This document shows positions 57,250 through 64,000 of a DNA stretch of 64,000 nucleotides, in pieces; within the stretch, counting starts at the first letter, position 1; each line of letters starts with the position of its first letter. Position numbers and translations under genes: made by a program. The notes under the pieces are model-generated. The model made no database searches. It saw nothing but the letters and a program-made list of their open reading frames with translations, and was not told the origin of the DNA. Source of the DNA: Actinomadura macrotermitis (lineage in GTDB: Bacteria; Actinomycetota; Actinomycetes; Streptosporangiales; Streptosporangiaceae); contig NZ_WEGH01000002.1 of the NCBI RefSeq assembly GCF_009604375.1, forward strand, positions 1,574,073 through 1,638,072. Direction: 5' to 3'.

Positions 57250-57298
57250 GCGGGGCCCGGCCCGGGGGCGCTCCCGGGCCGGGCCCCGCTCACTTCAG
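57241..57298. terminator. perfect 26-bp-arm hairpin containing both stop codons
   Basis: Arms 57241-57266 and 57273-57298 are exact reverse complements with the loop GGCGCT. The left arm starts inside the last codons of adc and contains its TGA; the right arm contains the stop of the convergent vWA gene (57295-57297). It can terminate both transcripts. Confidence 0.9.
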
Positions 57299-59214
57299 TG
57301 CTCGGTGATGCGGCGGGACAGCAGCTTCAGGAAGATCTTCCGGATGTCCCCCGGCGACTCCGCCACCTGGACGGCGCCGCGGGTGACGCGGGCGATCTGC
57401 TCCAGCTCGGTGCGGCTGACGTCGTCGCCGTAGCCGATCATGTTGACGACGATCAGCTTGTCCGGCTCCTGCATGGCGCGCAGCCGCCGCAGCGTCTCGG
57501 CCAGCGTGAGGTCGCTGCCGGGCTGGTCGTTGCGGCCGTCGGTCAGCACCGTGATCGAATGGCCGAACTCGGGCTTGTAGGTCCGGCTCATGTACTTGTA
57601 GGCGGCGAGGACGGTCTCGTACAGCCCGGTGCCGCCGCCGGGTTCGGCCTTCAGCCGGGGCAGCGCCGCGAGCAGCGTGTCGCGGCGGGTGCGCGAGCCG
57701 ACGCGCTCGCCGAGCGGTCCGACGGAGGCCAGTTCCCGGTAGGGCTTGGCGCCGTCCAGGTCGGTGGCGAACAGCCAGGTGCCGACCTCGGTGTCGTCGG
57801 ACATCATGCTGAGCCCGCTCGGGAAGGTCCGCGCGACGGCCTGGATGCGGGTGAGGCCGGGGGAGACCTGCTCGGCCATGGAGCCCGACACGTCGGTCAG
57901 GATCAGCAGGCGCATGCCGAGCGACAGCTTCAGCCACGCCTGGACGAGGGCGCCGACCGCGGCGTCCCCGGGCGCGGGCAGGCTGCGCGGCGCCTCGGGG
58001 CGGACGCCGACGGCCTCGGTGAACGAGGCCGGCGCCTGGCCGTCGGGGGTGCGGAACCCCAGGTCCTGGACGTCCCGGCGGGCGTCGCCGTCGCGCAGCG
58101 CGGCCGCGAGGAGCCCGGCGGCGCGGGCCCGGTCGCGGTCGCGGGCGGTGACGACGTAGGGGTAGTCCAGCGACAGGGTGCCCTCCTGCGGGTAGACGGC
58201 CACGGCCTGGCCCCGCCGCCCGTCGCGGTTGTGCTTCCACAGGGCCTGCTCGGAGACCAGCGCGACGGGCCGCCGCCCGGTGCCCGCGGTGAACCGGGCG
58301 AACTGGTCCTCGGGGGTGCGCAGGGTGGTCTCGCGGATGGTGCGGGCGAGGGCGGTGAGGACCAGCGGCTTGTCGGGGCGGCCGCCCAGCAGCGCGTCGG
58401 TGATCATGAAGGAGGCCATGCCGGTGGCGCTGGCGGCGGGGTCGGGGACCAGCAGCCGGGCCGCGCCGGGCCCCGTCGGGGTGTTCCCGAGCGCCTTGAG
58501 CAGGGCGGCCCAGGAGGGCGCCAGGGCGCCCCGGCCCTGGGGGATCCCGATCACGACGGGGCTGGCGGCGATCGAGGGCCGGACCTCGGCGAGCGCGTTC
58601 CGGCCCTGCTTGCCCGAGGCCCGCACGGCCGACACCCACAGCGACGAGTCCGGGATCCACACGTCGGGGACCCGGGCGGTGTCGGACGGCACGCCGTGCC
58701 CCGAGAGCATGGTCGAGGTCGCCGCGACGTCGGCCGCCGCGACCTCGGCCTGGACGCAGGCGTCCCCGACCTTGTCGTGCTCGTCGTTGAACCGGCGGGC
58801 GGCCTTGGCCACGGCGGGGACGATCTCCGGCGCGGCCGCGACGCGGAGCCGCATGACCTTCCCGCTCTCGCAGGCGGCGTCCTCGGCGAAGGCGTACACG
58901 GCGGTGCCGGCCAGCATGGCCAGCGCGACCGCGCCGGCCAGCGGGCCGAAGCGGCGCATGAACCCGCCGGACCGGCGTCGGGGGGCCGAGGCGCCCGGAG
59001 CTTGCGACGCGCCTCGGTGTTGGGGGTGCCCCCCACGGAGGCGGGGGGCCGAGGCGCCCGGAGCCTGCGACGCGCCTCGGTGTTGGGGGTGCCCCCCACG
59101 GAGGCGCTGGCCGGAGGGCGGAGGAGGATAGCCGCCGGCCGCCGGACCACCGGCCCCGTGTCCGGGCCGGTGGTCGTCGTAGGCGGCGGTCTCGGTGCGA
59201 TGACGTCCGCTCAT
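57295..59214 (-). CDS. membrane-anchored substrate-binding/vWA protein
   Basis: 639 residues from ATG 59214. The cytoplasmic N-terminal 85 residues are Gly/Pro/Arg-rich and include a perfect 21-residue duplication (GGHPQHRGASQAPGASAPR). A membrane segment follows at about 90-110 (LAGAVALAMLAGTAVYAFA), then an extracellular solute-binding domain (about 120-420: LRVAAAPEIVPAVAKAARRF, VVIGIPQGRGAL, GMASFMITDALLGG) and a vWA domain (about 440-620) with LLILTDVSGSMAEQV (D-x-S-x-S), GGTGLYETVLAAYKYM and ITVLTDGRND. This combination is frequent in actinomycetes; ligand and role are not established. Confidence 0.88.
   Translation of the reverse strand: MSGRHRTETAAYDDHRPGHGAGGPAAGGYPPPPSGQRLRGGHPQHRGASQAPGASAPRLRGGHPQHRGASQAPGASAPRRRSGGFMRRFGPLAGAVALAMLAGTAVYAFAEDAACESGKVMRLRVAAAPEIVPAVAKAARRFNDEHDKVGDACVQAEVAAADVAATSTMLSGHGVPSDTARVPDVWIPDSSLWVSAVRASGKQGRNALAEVRPSIAASPVVIGIPQGRGALAPSWAALLKALGNTPTGPGAARLLVPDPAASATGMASFMITDALLGGRPDKPLVLTALARTIRETTLRTPEDQFARFTAGTGRRPVALVSEQALWKHNRDGRRGQAVAVYPQEGTLSLDYPYVVTARDRDRARAAGLLAAALRDGDARRDVQDLGFRTPDGQAPASFTEAVGVRPEAPRSLPAPGDAAVGALVQAWLKLSLGMRLLILTDVSGSMAEQVSPGLTRIQAVARTFPSGLSMMSDDTEVGTWLFATDLDGAKPYRELASVGPLGERVGSRTRRDTLLAALPRLKAEPGGGTGLYETVLAAYKYMSRTYKPEFGHSITVLTDGRNDQPGSDLTLAETLRRLRAMQEPDKLIVVNMIGYGDDVSRTELEQIARVTRGAVQVAESPGDIRKIFLKLLSRRITEH
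58981..59106. repeat. two in-frame 63-bp copies of a palindromic element
   Basis: Unit starting GGGGCCGAGGCGCCCGGAGC, copies offset by exactly 63 bp, one base apart at the TTGC/CTGC position. Each contains GCCTCGGTGTTGGGGGTGCC followed by CCCCACGGAGGC, whose halves pair to a hairpin. On the minus strand the copies encode the duplicated 21-residue linker. Confidence 0.85.
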
Positions 59215-59225
59215 GGCAGTCGCCG

Positions 59226-60092
59226 CTAGCCGGCGAACTCGGTGAACTTCGCGTTGCGCAGCCAGACGGAGAACAGGCCGTCGGCGGTACAGAAGCCGCA
59301 GGCCGGGCCGCTGAACATGGCGCGGGCGGCCGGGTCGTCGCGGAGCACGAACTGGAGCCAGGCGGTCGTCGGGGCGCGGAACGTGCCGCCGTCGCCGGGC
59401 GGGGTGAAGTGCGTCGCGCCCTTGATCTCGGCGAGGACGGCCGGCCGCGCGGAGGAGCGGTCGTAGAAGTCGCGGACCCAGGCCGGGTTGACGATGCTGT
59501 CCTTCTCCCCGGCCATGTACATGGTGGGCTGGGTGACCTTCTCCGGCGAGGCGAGGGGGCCCGGCTCGATCGGCAGCACGGCGTCGACCCGGGTGTCGGC
59601 CGCGGCGTTGAGCGCGCCCGCGCCGCCCTGCGAGTGCCCGGCGGACACCACGTGCGCCAGGTCCACCTTGCCGTAGTAGGGGCTGGTCGCGGTGGCGTCG
59701 CGCTTGGCCAGCAGGTCCAGGCCCTTGCGCATCGCGGTGCCGTCGTTGGACATCGTGGTGTTCGCGGCGGCCACGATGATCCCGTAGCTGGCCCAGTGCT
59801 TCAGCAGGCCGTCGTAGGCCGCCGGCGTCGCGCCGGTCCCGTTGCCCCAGATGACCACCGGGAGGCGGGCGCCGGTCGCGCCGAGGTTCTGCGGGCGGTA
59901 GATGGTGTGGTTGAGCGGGGTGCTGTCGACGGTCACCGCGTACGGGCCGTCCGCGGCCCAGTCGACGGTGTCGGCGGCGGCGACGGTCCGCGCCGTCGCC
60001 GGCGCCGGTCCGGGGGAGAAGGAGACCGCCAGGGCGGCCGTGGCGAGCAGGGGGGTGGTGACCAGCGCGGCGATCCAGGCACGACGGGACAT
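59226..60092 (-). CDS. secreted alpha/beta hydrolase, paralogue of 8914-9768
   Basis: 288 residues from ATG 60092 with GGAAGGA ahead. Signal peptide MSRRAWIAALVTTPLLATAA. Motifs run in the same order as in the gene at 8914: VVIWGNGT, AYDGLLKHWASYGIIVAAANT, GHSQGGAGALNAAADTRVD (nucleophile), EKDSIVNPA (acid) and GATHFTPPGDGG (His). Two Cys near the end (GPACGFCTAD) parallel HCGICS there. Gene 11 nt downstream of the vWA start on the same strand order reversed: this gene precedes nothing else, ending 11 nt before that start. Confidence 0.85.
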   Translation of the reverse strand: MSRRAWIAALVTTPLLATAALAVSFSPGPAPATARTVAAADTVDWAADGPYAVTVDSTPLNHTIYRPQNLGATGARLPVVIWGNGTGATPAAYDGLLKHWASYGIIVAAANTTMSNDGTAMRKGLDLLAKRDATATSPYYGKVDLAHVVSAGHSQGGAGALNAAADTRVDAVLPIEPGPLASPEKVTQPTMYMAGEKDSIVNPAWVRDFYDRSSARPAVLAEIKGATHFTPPGDGGTFRAPTTAWLQFVLRDDPAARAMFSGPACGFCTADGLFSVWLRNAKFTEFAG

Positions 60093-60220
60093 CGGGGGTC
60101 CTTCCGGGGGGTGGGAAGTTGCGCGGTGGATCGGGATTCTTCTTCCCACCGGCCCCGAAGTCATGGTGCGGACAATGAGGAAACGAGCGATGCGTTTGTG
60201 AGATTGCCCAAACTCCGGCG
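60093..60220. promoter_or_regulatory. hydrolase upstream region with GGTGGGAAG inverted repeat
   Basis: GGTGGGAAG at 60110-60118 and CTTCCCACC at 60142-60150, perfect 9-bp arms 23 bp apart, directly upstream of the secreted hydrolase and downstream of the PucR stop. Either an operator pair or a large-loop terminator. Confidence 0.45.
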
Positions 60221-61384
60221 TCACAGTCCGTTCAGGAGGTCGTGGGCGTTCAGTGCCGCCGCGAGCAGCTGGGCCTGCCGCGGGTCGGCCGGGTCGAGCC
60301 CGGTGCGCTGCGCGATGCCGCGCAGCCGGTAGTCCAGCGTGTTGCGGTGGACGTGCAGGTCGTCGGCCGCGAGCCGGCGGTTGTGGCCGTGGCGGACGAA
60401 CGCGCGCAGCGTCTCGACCAGATCCGGCCGGTCGGCGACGGGCTCCAGCCGGGCGGCGAGCCGGTCCAGGCCGTGGCCGGGACGGGCCAGCTGGTACTCC
60501 AGCAGGACGTCGTCCAGAGTGTAGACGCCGGGCGGCCGGCCGAGCCGGGAGACCAGCGCGGCGACCTCGCGGGCCTCCTCGGCCGCGGCCGGGACCAGGT
60601 CCCGGCCGGCCGCGTCGGCGACGGCCGCGACGATCGGGCGGTGCGCCGCGCGGCCGACATCGGCCATCAGCCGGGCCAGCGTGTCCGCGGCGCCGCTCCC
60701 CGGAAGCAGCGCGTCGACCCCGCGCGGGCTCACCGTGGCCAGCGTGCCGCCGAGGACCTCCTGGACGTCGCGCAGCGCCCGCACCGTCCGCGGCATGCTG
60801 TGCTCCAGCCCGCCGAAGCGCAGCACCACGGCCTGGTAGGAGTCGGCCAGCTCGACCCCGGCGCGGACGGCGTAGGCCTCGGCGGGCTCCCCGGCCAGCA
60901 GCGCGCCGTGCAGCATCCGCAGCGCCTCCCGCTGCTCGTCGTGCCGCTTCTGCTGGGCCTGGACGTGGGCGACCGTCACCGCCGGGACGACCTCGCGCAG
61001 GAACCCGAACAGGTGCCGGGTGATGTGCATGACCTGCGCCGCCTCGTCCTCGCGCGCCTCTTCGGCGACCGCGCGCCAGCACATCTCGATGCCCAGGTGG
61101 TGGCCGAGCAGCGCGGCCTCCAGCGGCACCCCCTGCTCGGCCCGGCGGGCCGACAGCTTGATCACCCGCTGCCGTTCCTCCGGGCTCATCGCAGTCCGGC
61201 CCTCCCGCAGCTTGTGCGCGCTGAAGCCGATCGCCAGCTCCGCCGAGGGCAGCATGGTCGCGTTCAGGGTCTCGCGGGTCATCGCGGCGTAGTAGGGGAT
61301 GGCGCGATAGCACTCCTCTGTCACCATGCGCGCGAGCTCGGGCACGTTGCCGCTGTACCAGTCGACGAGTCGAAGCTCCTGCAA
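60221..61384 (-). CDS. PucR-type HTH regulator
   Basis: 387 residues from TTG 61384, four nt after GGGAGG; upstream in-frame starts lack an RBS. The N-terminal half (ELARMVTEECYRAIPYYAAMTRETL, AEQGVPLEAALLGHHLGIEMCWRAV) is the RsbT/PucR N-domain-like helical region, the middle is a GGDEF-derived non-catalytic domain (YQAVVLRFGGL, LLPGSGAADTLARLMADVG), and the C-terminal HTH_30 reads LVETLRAFVRHGHNRRLAADDLHVHRNTLDYRLRGIAQRTGLD. Members regulate uptake and catabolic genes. The next gene on this strand is the secreted hydrolase, a plausible target. Confidence 0.88.
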   Translation of the reverse strand: MQELRLVDWYSGNVPELARMVTEECYRAIPYYAAMTRETLNATMLPSAELAIGFSAHKLREGRTAMSPEERQRVIKLSARRAEQGVPLEAALLGHHLGIEMCWRAVAEEAREDEAAQVMHITRHLFGFLREVVPAVTVAHVQAQQKRHDEQREALRMLHGALLAGEPAEAYAVRAGVELADSYQAVVLRFGGLEHSMPRTVRALRDVQEVLGGTLATVSPRGVDALLPGSGAADTLARLMADVGRAAHRPIVAAVADAAGRDLVPAAAEEAREVAALVSRLGRPPGVYTLDDVLLEYQLARPGHGLDRLAARLEPVADRPDLVETLRAFVRHGHNRRLAADDLHVHRNTLDYRLRGIAQRTGLDPADPRQAQLLAAALNAHDLLNGL

Positions 61385-61450
61385 GTCGCCTCCCTGCGTA
61401 GGGATGCATGGTGGCCGAGGCCGGGTGCCCAGGTCCAGCACGAATGCGCT

Positions 61451-62332
61451 TCAGTGGACGGCGGGTCGCAGCGTTTCCTCGCACCACTGGCGGAAGGTGG
61501 TGGGGGAGGTGTTGCGCGGGGTGCGCGTCACGCCGTGATCCAGGCCGGCGTCCTTGGCCTGGAACATCTCCACCATGCCCTGGGCCACGGCCTCGGACAT
61601 CCCCGCGCGCAGGAGCCCCGCCCGGAACTTCTCGACCGGGACCTGCCGGTAGCGGACGGGCCGCCGCAGCACCTCGGTCATGATCTGGGCCATGTCGTCC
61701 AGGGACAGGTCCTCGGGGCCGAGCAGCGGGACCTCCTCGACCCCGGTCCAGGTGCCGTCCAGCAGCAGGTCCGCGGCGGCCGCGGCGATGTCGCGGACGG
61801 CGCACGCGGGCGCCTTGCGGTCGCCGGGGCTGCACGAGACGAACACGCCCTCGTTCTTGATCGGTTCGGCCTGGCGCAGCATGTTGTCCATGAACGTGGG
61901 CAGCGCCAGCGCCCGGTAGGCCACGCCGGTGCCCGCGATCAGGTCGTCCATGGCCAGCGACGCGGTCACGTGCCCGGCGTTCGCGGCCATCGGGGTGCCG
62001 CGGCCGAGGGCCGACACGCCGACCACCCGCTGGACGCCCTGCTCGGTGAAGGCCGCGCACGCCGGCCGGGTGAAGTCGACGAAGGCCGCGTGCAGGTCGG
62101 CGGCGCGGTGGTTCGGCGGCAGCAGCCAGAAGACGGTGTCGGCGCCGGCGAACGCCTTGGCGACCACGTCGGGGTCGCCGTGCGAGCCGGGCACGACCTC
62201 GGCGCGTTCGCGCACTTCGCCGGGCAGCCGGGCCGGGTCCCGGGCGATCAGCCGGACGGGGGCGCCGGCGGCCAGCAGGCGGTCGGTGACCAGGCGGCCG
62301 ATCTGGCCGGTGGGCGCGGTGATGACGATCAT
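61451..62332 (-). CDS. NmrA-like NAD(P)-binding protein
   Basis: 293 residues, MIVITAPTGQIGRLVTDRLL. Rossmann motif APTGQIG, ADTVFWLLPPNHRAADLHAAF, RVVGVSALGRGTPMAANAGHV and YRALALPTFMDNMLRQ are typical of NmrA/HSCARG-type atypical SDRs that bind NADPH as redox sensors or reduce quinones. It is divergent from a LysR gene, with a LysR-type dyad in between, and is therefore the likely regulated gene. It has a second family member in the window at 38136-38966 under MarR control. Confidence 0.9.
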   Translation of the reverse strand: MIVITAPTGQIGRLVTDRLLAAGAPVRLIARDPARLPGEVRERAEVVPGSHGDPDVVAKAFAGADTVFWLLPPNHRAADLHAAFVDFTRPACAAFTEQGVQRVVGVSALGRGTPMAANAGHVTASLAMDDLIAGTGVAYRALALPTFMDNMLRQAEPIKNEGVFVSCSPGDRKAPACAVRDIAAAAADLLLDGTWTGVEEVPLLGPEDLSLDDMAQIMTEVLRRPVRYRQVPVEKFRAGLLRAGMSEAVAQGMVEMFQAKDAGLDHGVTRTPRNTSPTTFRQWCEETLRPAVH

Positions 62333-62412
62333 CGGTGCTCCTCAAGGAAGGGTTCGCCGCACAGTCAATGCCGTGCCCCGCCGAACCTGAAGGACCGATC
62401 CGGACGCGATTG

Positions 62413-62427
62413 ATACCGTGCAGGTAT
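62413..62427. promoter_or_regulatory. LysR-type dyad ATACC-N5-GGTAT
   Basis: ATACCGTGCAGGTAT: perfect 5-5-5 palindrome containing T-N11-A. It touches the ATG of the LysR gene (62426), so binding would block its own expression while the divergent NmrA-like promoter is about 80 bp away. Same core as 19313-19331. Confidence 0.65.
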
Positions 62428-63325
62428 GAATGACCTGGAGGTCCGGCAGCTCCGGTATTTCGTGGCCGTCGCCGAGGAGCTGCACTTCGGGCTCGCCGCC
62501 GAGCGGCTCGGCATGGCGCAGCCGCCGCTGTCGCGCGCGATCCGGGACCTGGAGCGGCAGCTCGGCGTCCGGCTGCTGGAGCGCACCACGCGCCGGGTCG
62601 CCCTCACCCCCGCCGGGGAGGTCCTGCTCCGCGACGCCCGCACCGCCCTGGACGCGGTCGCGGCCGCCGCCCGCCGCGCCCGGCGGGCCGGCCGGCCCGA
62701 ACCCGGGCTGCGCCTGGCGCTGAAGGCCGACTACGACGGCGGCCTGCTGCCGCGGATCCTCGCCGCCTACCGGGACGAACCGGCCGCGCTGCCGGTGCGG
62801 CTGCTGCTGGGCGGCCGCGACGAGCAGCTCCCGGCGCTGCGCGACGGCCGCGCGGACGTCGCGCTGCTGCCCGCCCCCTTCGACGGGCGCGGGCTGGACG
62901 TCGAACCGCTGCTCACCGAGCCCCGCCTGGTGGCGCTGGCGGCGGCCGACCCGCTGGCCGCCCGCCCGTCCCTGCGCCTGGCCGACCTGGCCGGCCGGGT
63001 CCTGCCCGACGGCGCCCCCGCCGACCAGGAGGACCGCCCGCCCGCGGCGCCCCGCCCGGACGTGGCGGGCGTCGCGCCCCGGCGCCTGGACCTGGCGCAG
63101 ATCTTCAACCTGGTCGAACTGGGCGGCCTCGTCTGGTTCCCGCCCGCCTCGCTGGTGCGGCGCCACCCCCGCCCCGGCGTCGTCTACCGGACCGTCGCCG
63201 ACCTGGCGCCGCTCACGCTCACCCTGGCCTGGCCGCGGGAATCGCGCTCCCCGGCCCTGGCGGCATTCGTCCGCACCGCCACCGCGATAGCGGAAGCCGC
63301 CCACCCGGCGTTGGAACCAGGCTAA
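62426..63325 (+). CDS. LysR-family transcriptional regulator
   Basis: 299 residues, MNDLEVRQLRYFVAVAEELH. HTH at about 5-65 (FGLAAERLGMAQPPLSRAIRDLERQLG) and a substrate-binding domain (LPRILAAYRDEPAALPVRLLLGGRDEQLPALRDGRADVALLPAPFDGRGLDVEPLL). Same subfamily as the gene at 18443-19282: identical RYFVAVAEELHFG and AQPPLSRAI blocks. ATG 62426 leaves a minimal leader, perhaps leaderless. It probably controls the divergent NmrA-like gene. Confidence 0.92.
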   Translation: MNDLEVRQLRYFVAVAEELHFGLAAERLGMAQPPLSRAIRDLERQLGVRLLERTTRRVALTPAGEVLLRDARTALDAVAAAARRARRAGRPEPGLRLALKADYDGGLLPRILAAYRDEPAALPVRLLLGGRDEQLPALRDGRADVALLPAPFDGRGLDVEPLLTEPRLVALAAADPLAARPSLRLADLAGRVLPDGAPADQEDRPPAAPRPDVAGVAPRRLDLAQIFNLVELGGLVWFPPASLVRRHPRPGVVYRTVADLAPLTLTLAWPRESRSPALAAFVRTATAIAEAAHPALEPG

Positions 63326-63368
63326 TCTCGGCCCTCAACGCCATTCACCCCGAAATGGGAGGCAGCCA

Positions 63369-64000
63369 ATGGAAGAACGATTCCGGCGTGATTGGGGACT
63401 CGAAGCACCGGAGTCGCTTTTCCGGTTCCAGGCCTTCCACCGGTCCCTGGACGCGGTGGAACGGCAGGCCCTGCACGACGACCTGTGGCTCAGTCCGACC
63501 GGCATCATGGACCTGTTCGCCGACCCCGGCGCGCAGCCCCGCGACGGCATCGACATCCGGGTGCACTGGCGCTTCTACCGCGACCCGCCCGAGTTCGTCA
63601 CCTTCATGCACGGCGGCAGCGACGGCCTGCATTACGGCCTGTGGTTCGACGACGACCGCACCTGCTCCGGGGTCGCCTCCTATTACACCAATGACGGCGA
63701 CGGCATCGACACGACCGCGGCGACCCCGCTGGAAGCGGTGCGCGGATATCTCGAACGCGTCTGGTTCGACCTCGACGACCCCGACGACGGGGAGGGATCG
63801 CCTGAGAAACGGTCCCGGCTCGGCCGGCTCCGCGAAAAGCTGACCGCCTTCGAGACCGGGGACCGCGCCGAGATCGGCATGGACTACAACGTCGAATACC
63901 AGCCGGCCGTCGTCCCGCCCGTCGACCGGGACCGGATCACGACGCTGGACGGCGCGGGAGCGCTCGTCGCGGGCGAAACGGCACTCGGCCGCCCCGCCCA
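63369..64000 (+). CDS. DUF2228 / HPF1-like protein (3' end beyond window)
   Basis: At least 210 residues, no stop before the right edge. MEERFRRDWGLEAPESLFRF, GIMDLFADPGAQPRDGIDIRVHWRFYRDPPEFVTFMHGGSDGLHYGLWFDDDRTCSGVASYYTNDGDGIDTTAATPLEAVRGYLERVWFDLDD match a family often named ADP-ribosylation family protein (DUF2228), whose eukaryotic member HPF1 completes the PARP active site. In bacteria the role is unknown. ATG 63369 with GGGAGG ahead. It is 43 bp after the LysR gene. Confidence 0.75.
   Translation, partial: MEERFRRDWGLEAPESLFRFQAFHRSLDAVERQALHDDLWLSPTGIMDLFADPGAQPRDGIDIRVHWRFYRDPPEFVTFMHGGSDGLHYGLWFDDDRTCSGVASYYTNDGDGIDTTAATPLEAVRGYLERVWFDLDDPDDGEGSPEKRSRLGRLREKLTAFETGDRAEIGMDYNVEYQPAVVPPVDRDRITTLDGAGALVAGETALGRPA

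Overview
The window is very GC-rich, codes almost entirely in the GC3 style of actinomycetes, uses GTG and TTG starts freely, and has families typical of filamentous Actinobacteria: XRE/DUF5753 with DUF397, a SARP-type BTAD protein, an XRE-NB-ARC-TPR regulator, NarL-type two-component proteins, a SUKH-4 immunity protein and a DUF2228 protein. An Actinomadura-like (Streptosporangiales) chromosome is my best inference; no rRNA, tRNA, CRISPR array, intact IS or origin was seen.

Layout. 1-15.6 kb: two MacB/LolD-type ABC export operons (1-2318 and 11912-14578) around a SnoaL-like protein, a NarL response regulator with a convergent double-module histidine kinase, an HxlR/quinone oxidoreductase pair, two secreted hydrolases and a methyltransferase. 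15.6-25 kb: an XRE-NB-ARC-TPR regulator, a LysR gene beside a gutted SDR pseudogene, a hydrolase, a RibD/DHFR-like reductase behind twin palindromes, a GntR gene facing two small genes across phased repeats, a secreted repeat protein, a Cmx-like drug exporter and a hemerythrin protein. 25-33 kb: secreted tannase-family esterase, a fused indolepyruvate:ferredoxin oxidoreductase with divergent Lrp regulator, and a TetR-controlled SnoaL/oxidoreductase operon. 33-41 kb is accessory and repeat-rich: SUKH-4, two tandem paralogous unknowns, a decayed gene, a five-copy ~110-bp repeat, a 103-bp duplication, a 14-copy heptamer array with G-quadruplex potential and a gene with 30-residue repeats.

41.3-52.8 kb holds the most interesting candidate system: a tightly packed eight-gene minus-strand operon encoding, in transcription order, a BTAD regulator with an unusual C-terminal tail, a degenerate P-loop/HEAT-like scaffold, an SPFH-like protein, a PP2C phosphatase, a protein kinase, a vWA protein, an unknown, and a membrane protein with a RanBP2-type zinc finger. 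A DUF397/XRE pair and a class III nucleotidyl-cyclase-like gene follow upstream. It looks like a phosphorylation-based signalling or conflict-type module. 52.8-64 kb: an RlmG-type rRNA methyltransferase, a sugar transporter, a 3-hydroxyacyl-CoA dehydrogenase divergent from acetoacetate decarboxylase, a membrane-anchored substrate-binding/vWA protein, a second copy of the secreted hydrolase family, a PucR regulator, a LysR/NmrA pair and a partial DUF2228 gene.

Regulatory DNA is unusually legible. Dyads or phased direct repeats sit in most divergent intergenic regions. Two LysR genes 43 kb apart share the same GATACC-N5-GGTAT-type site, and two convergent gene pairs end in perfect hairpins that contain both stop codons.
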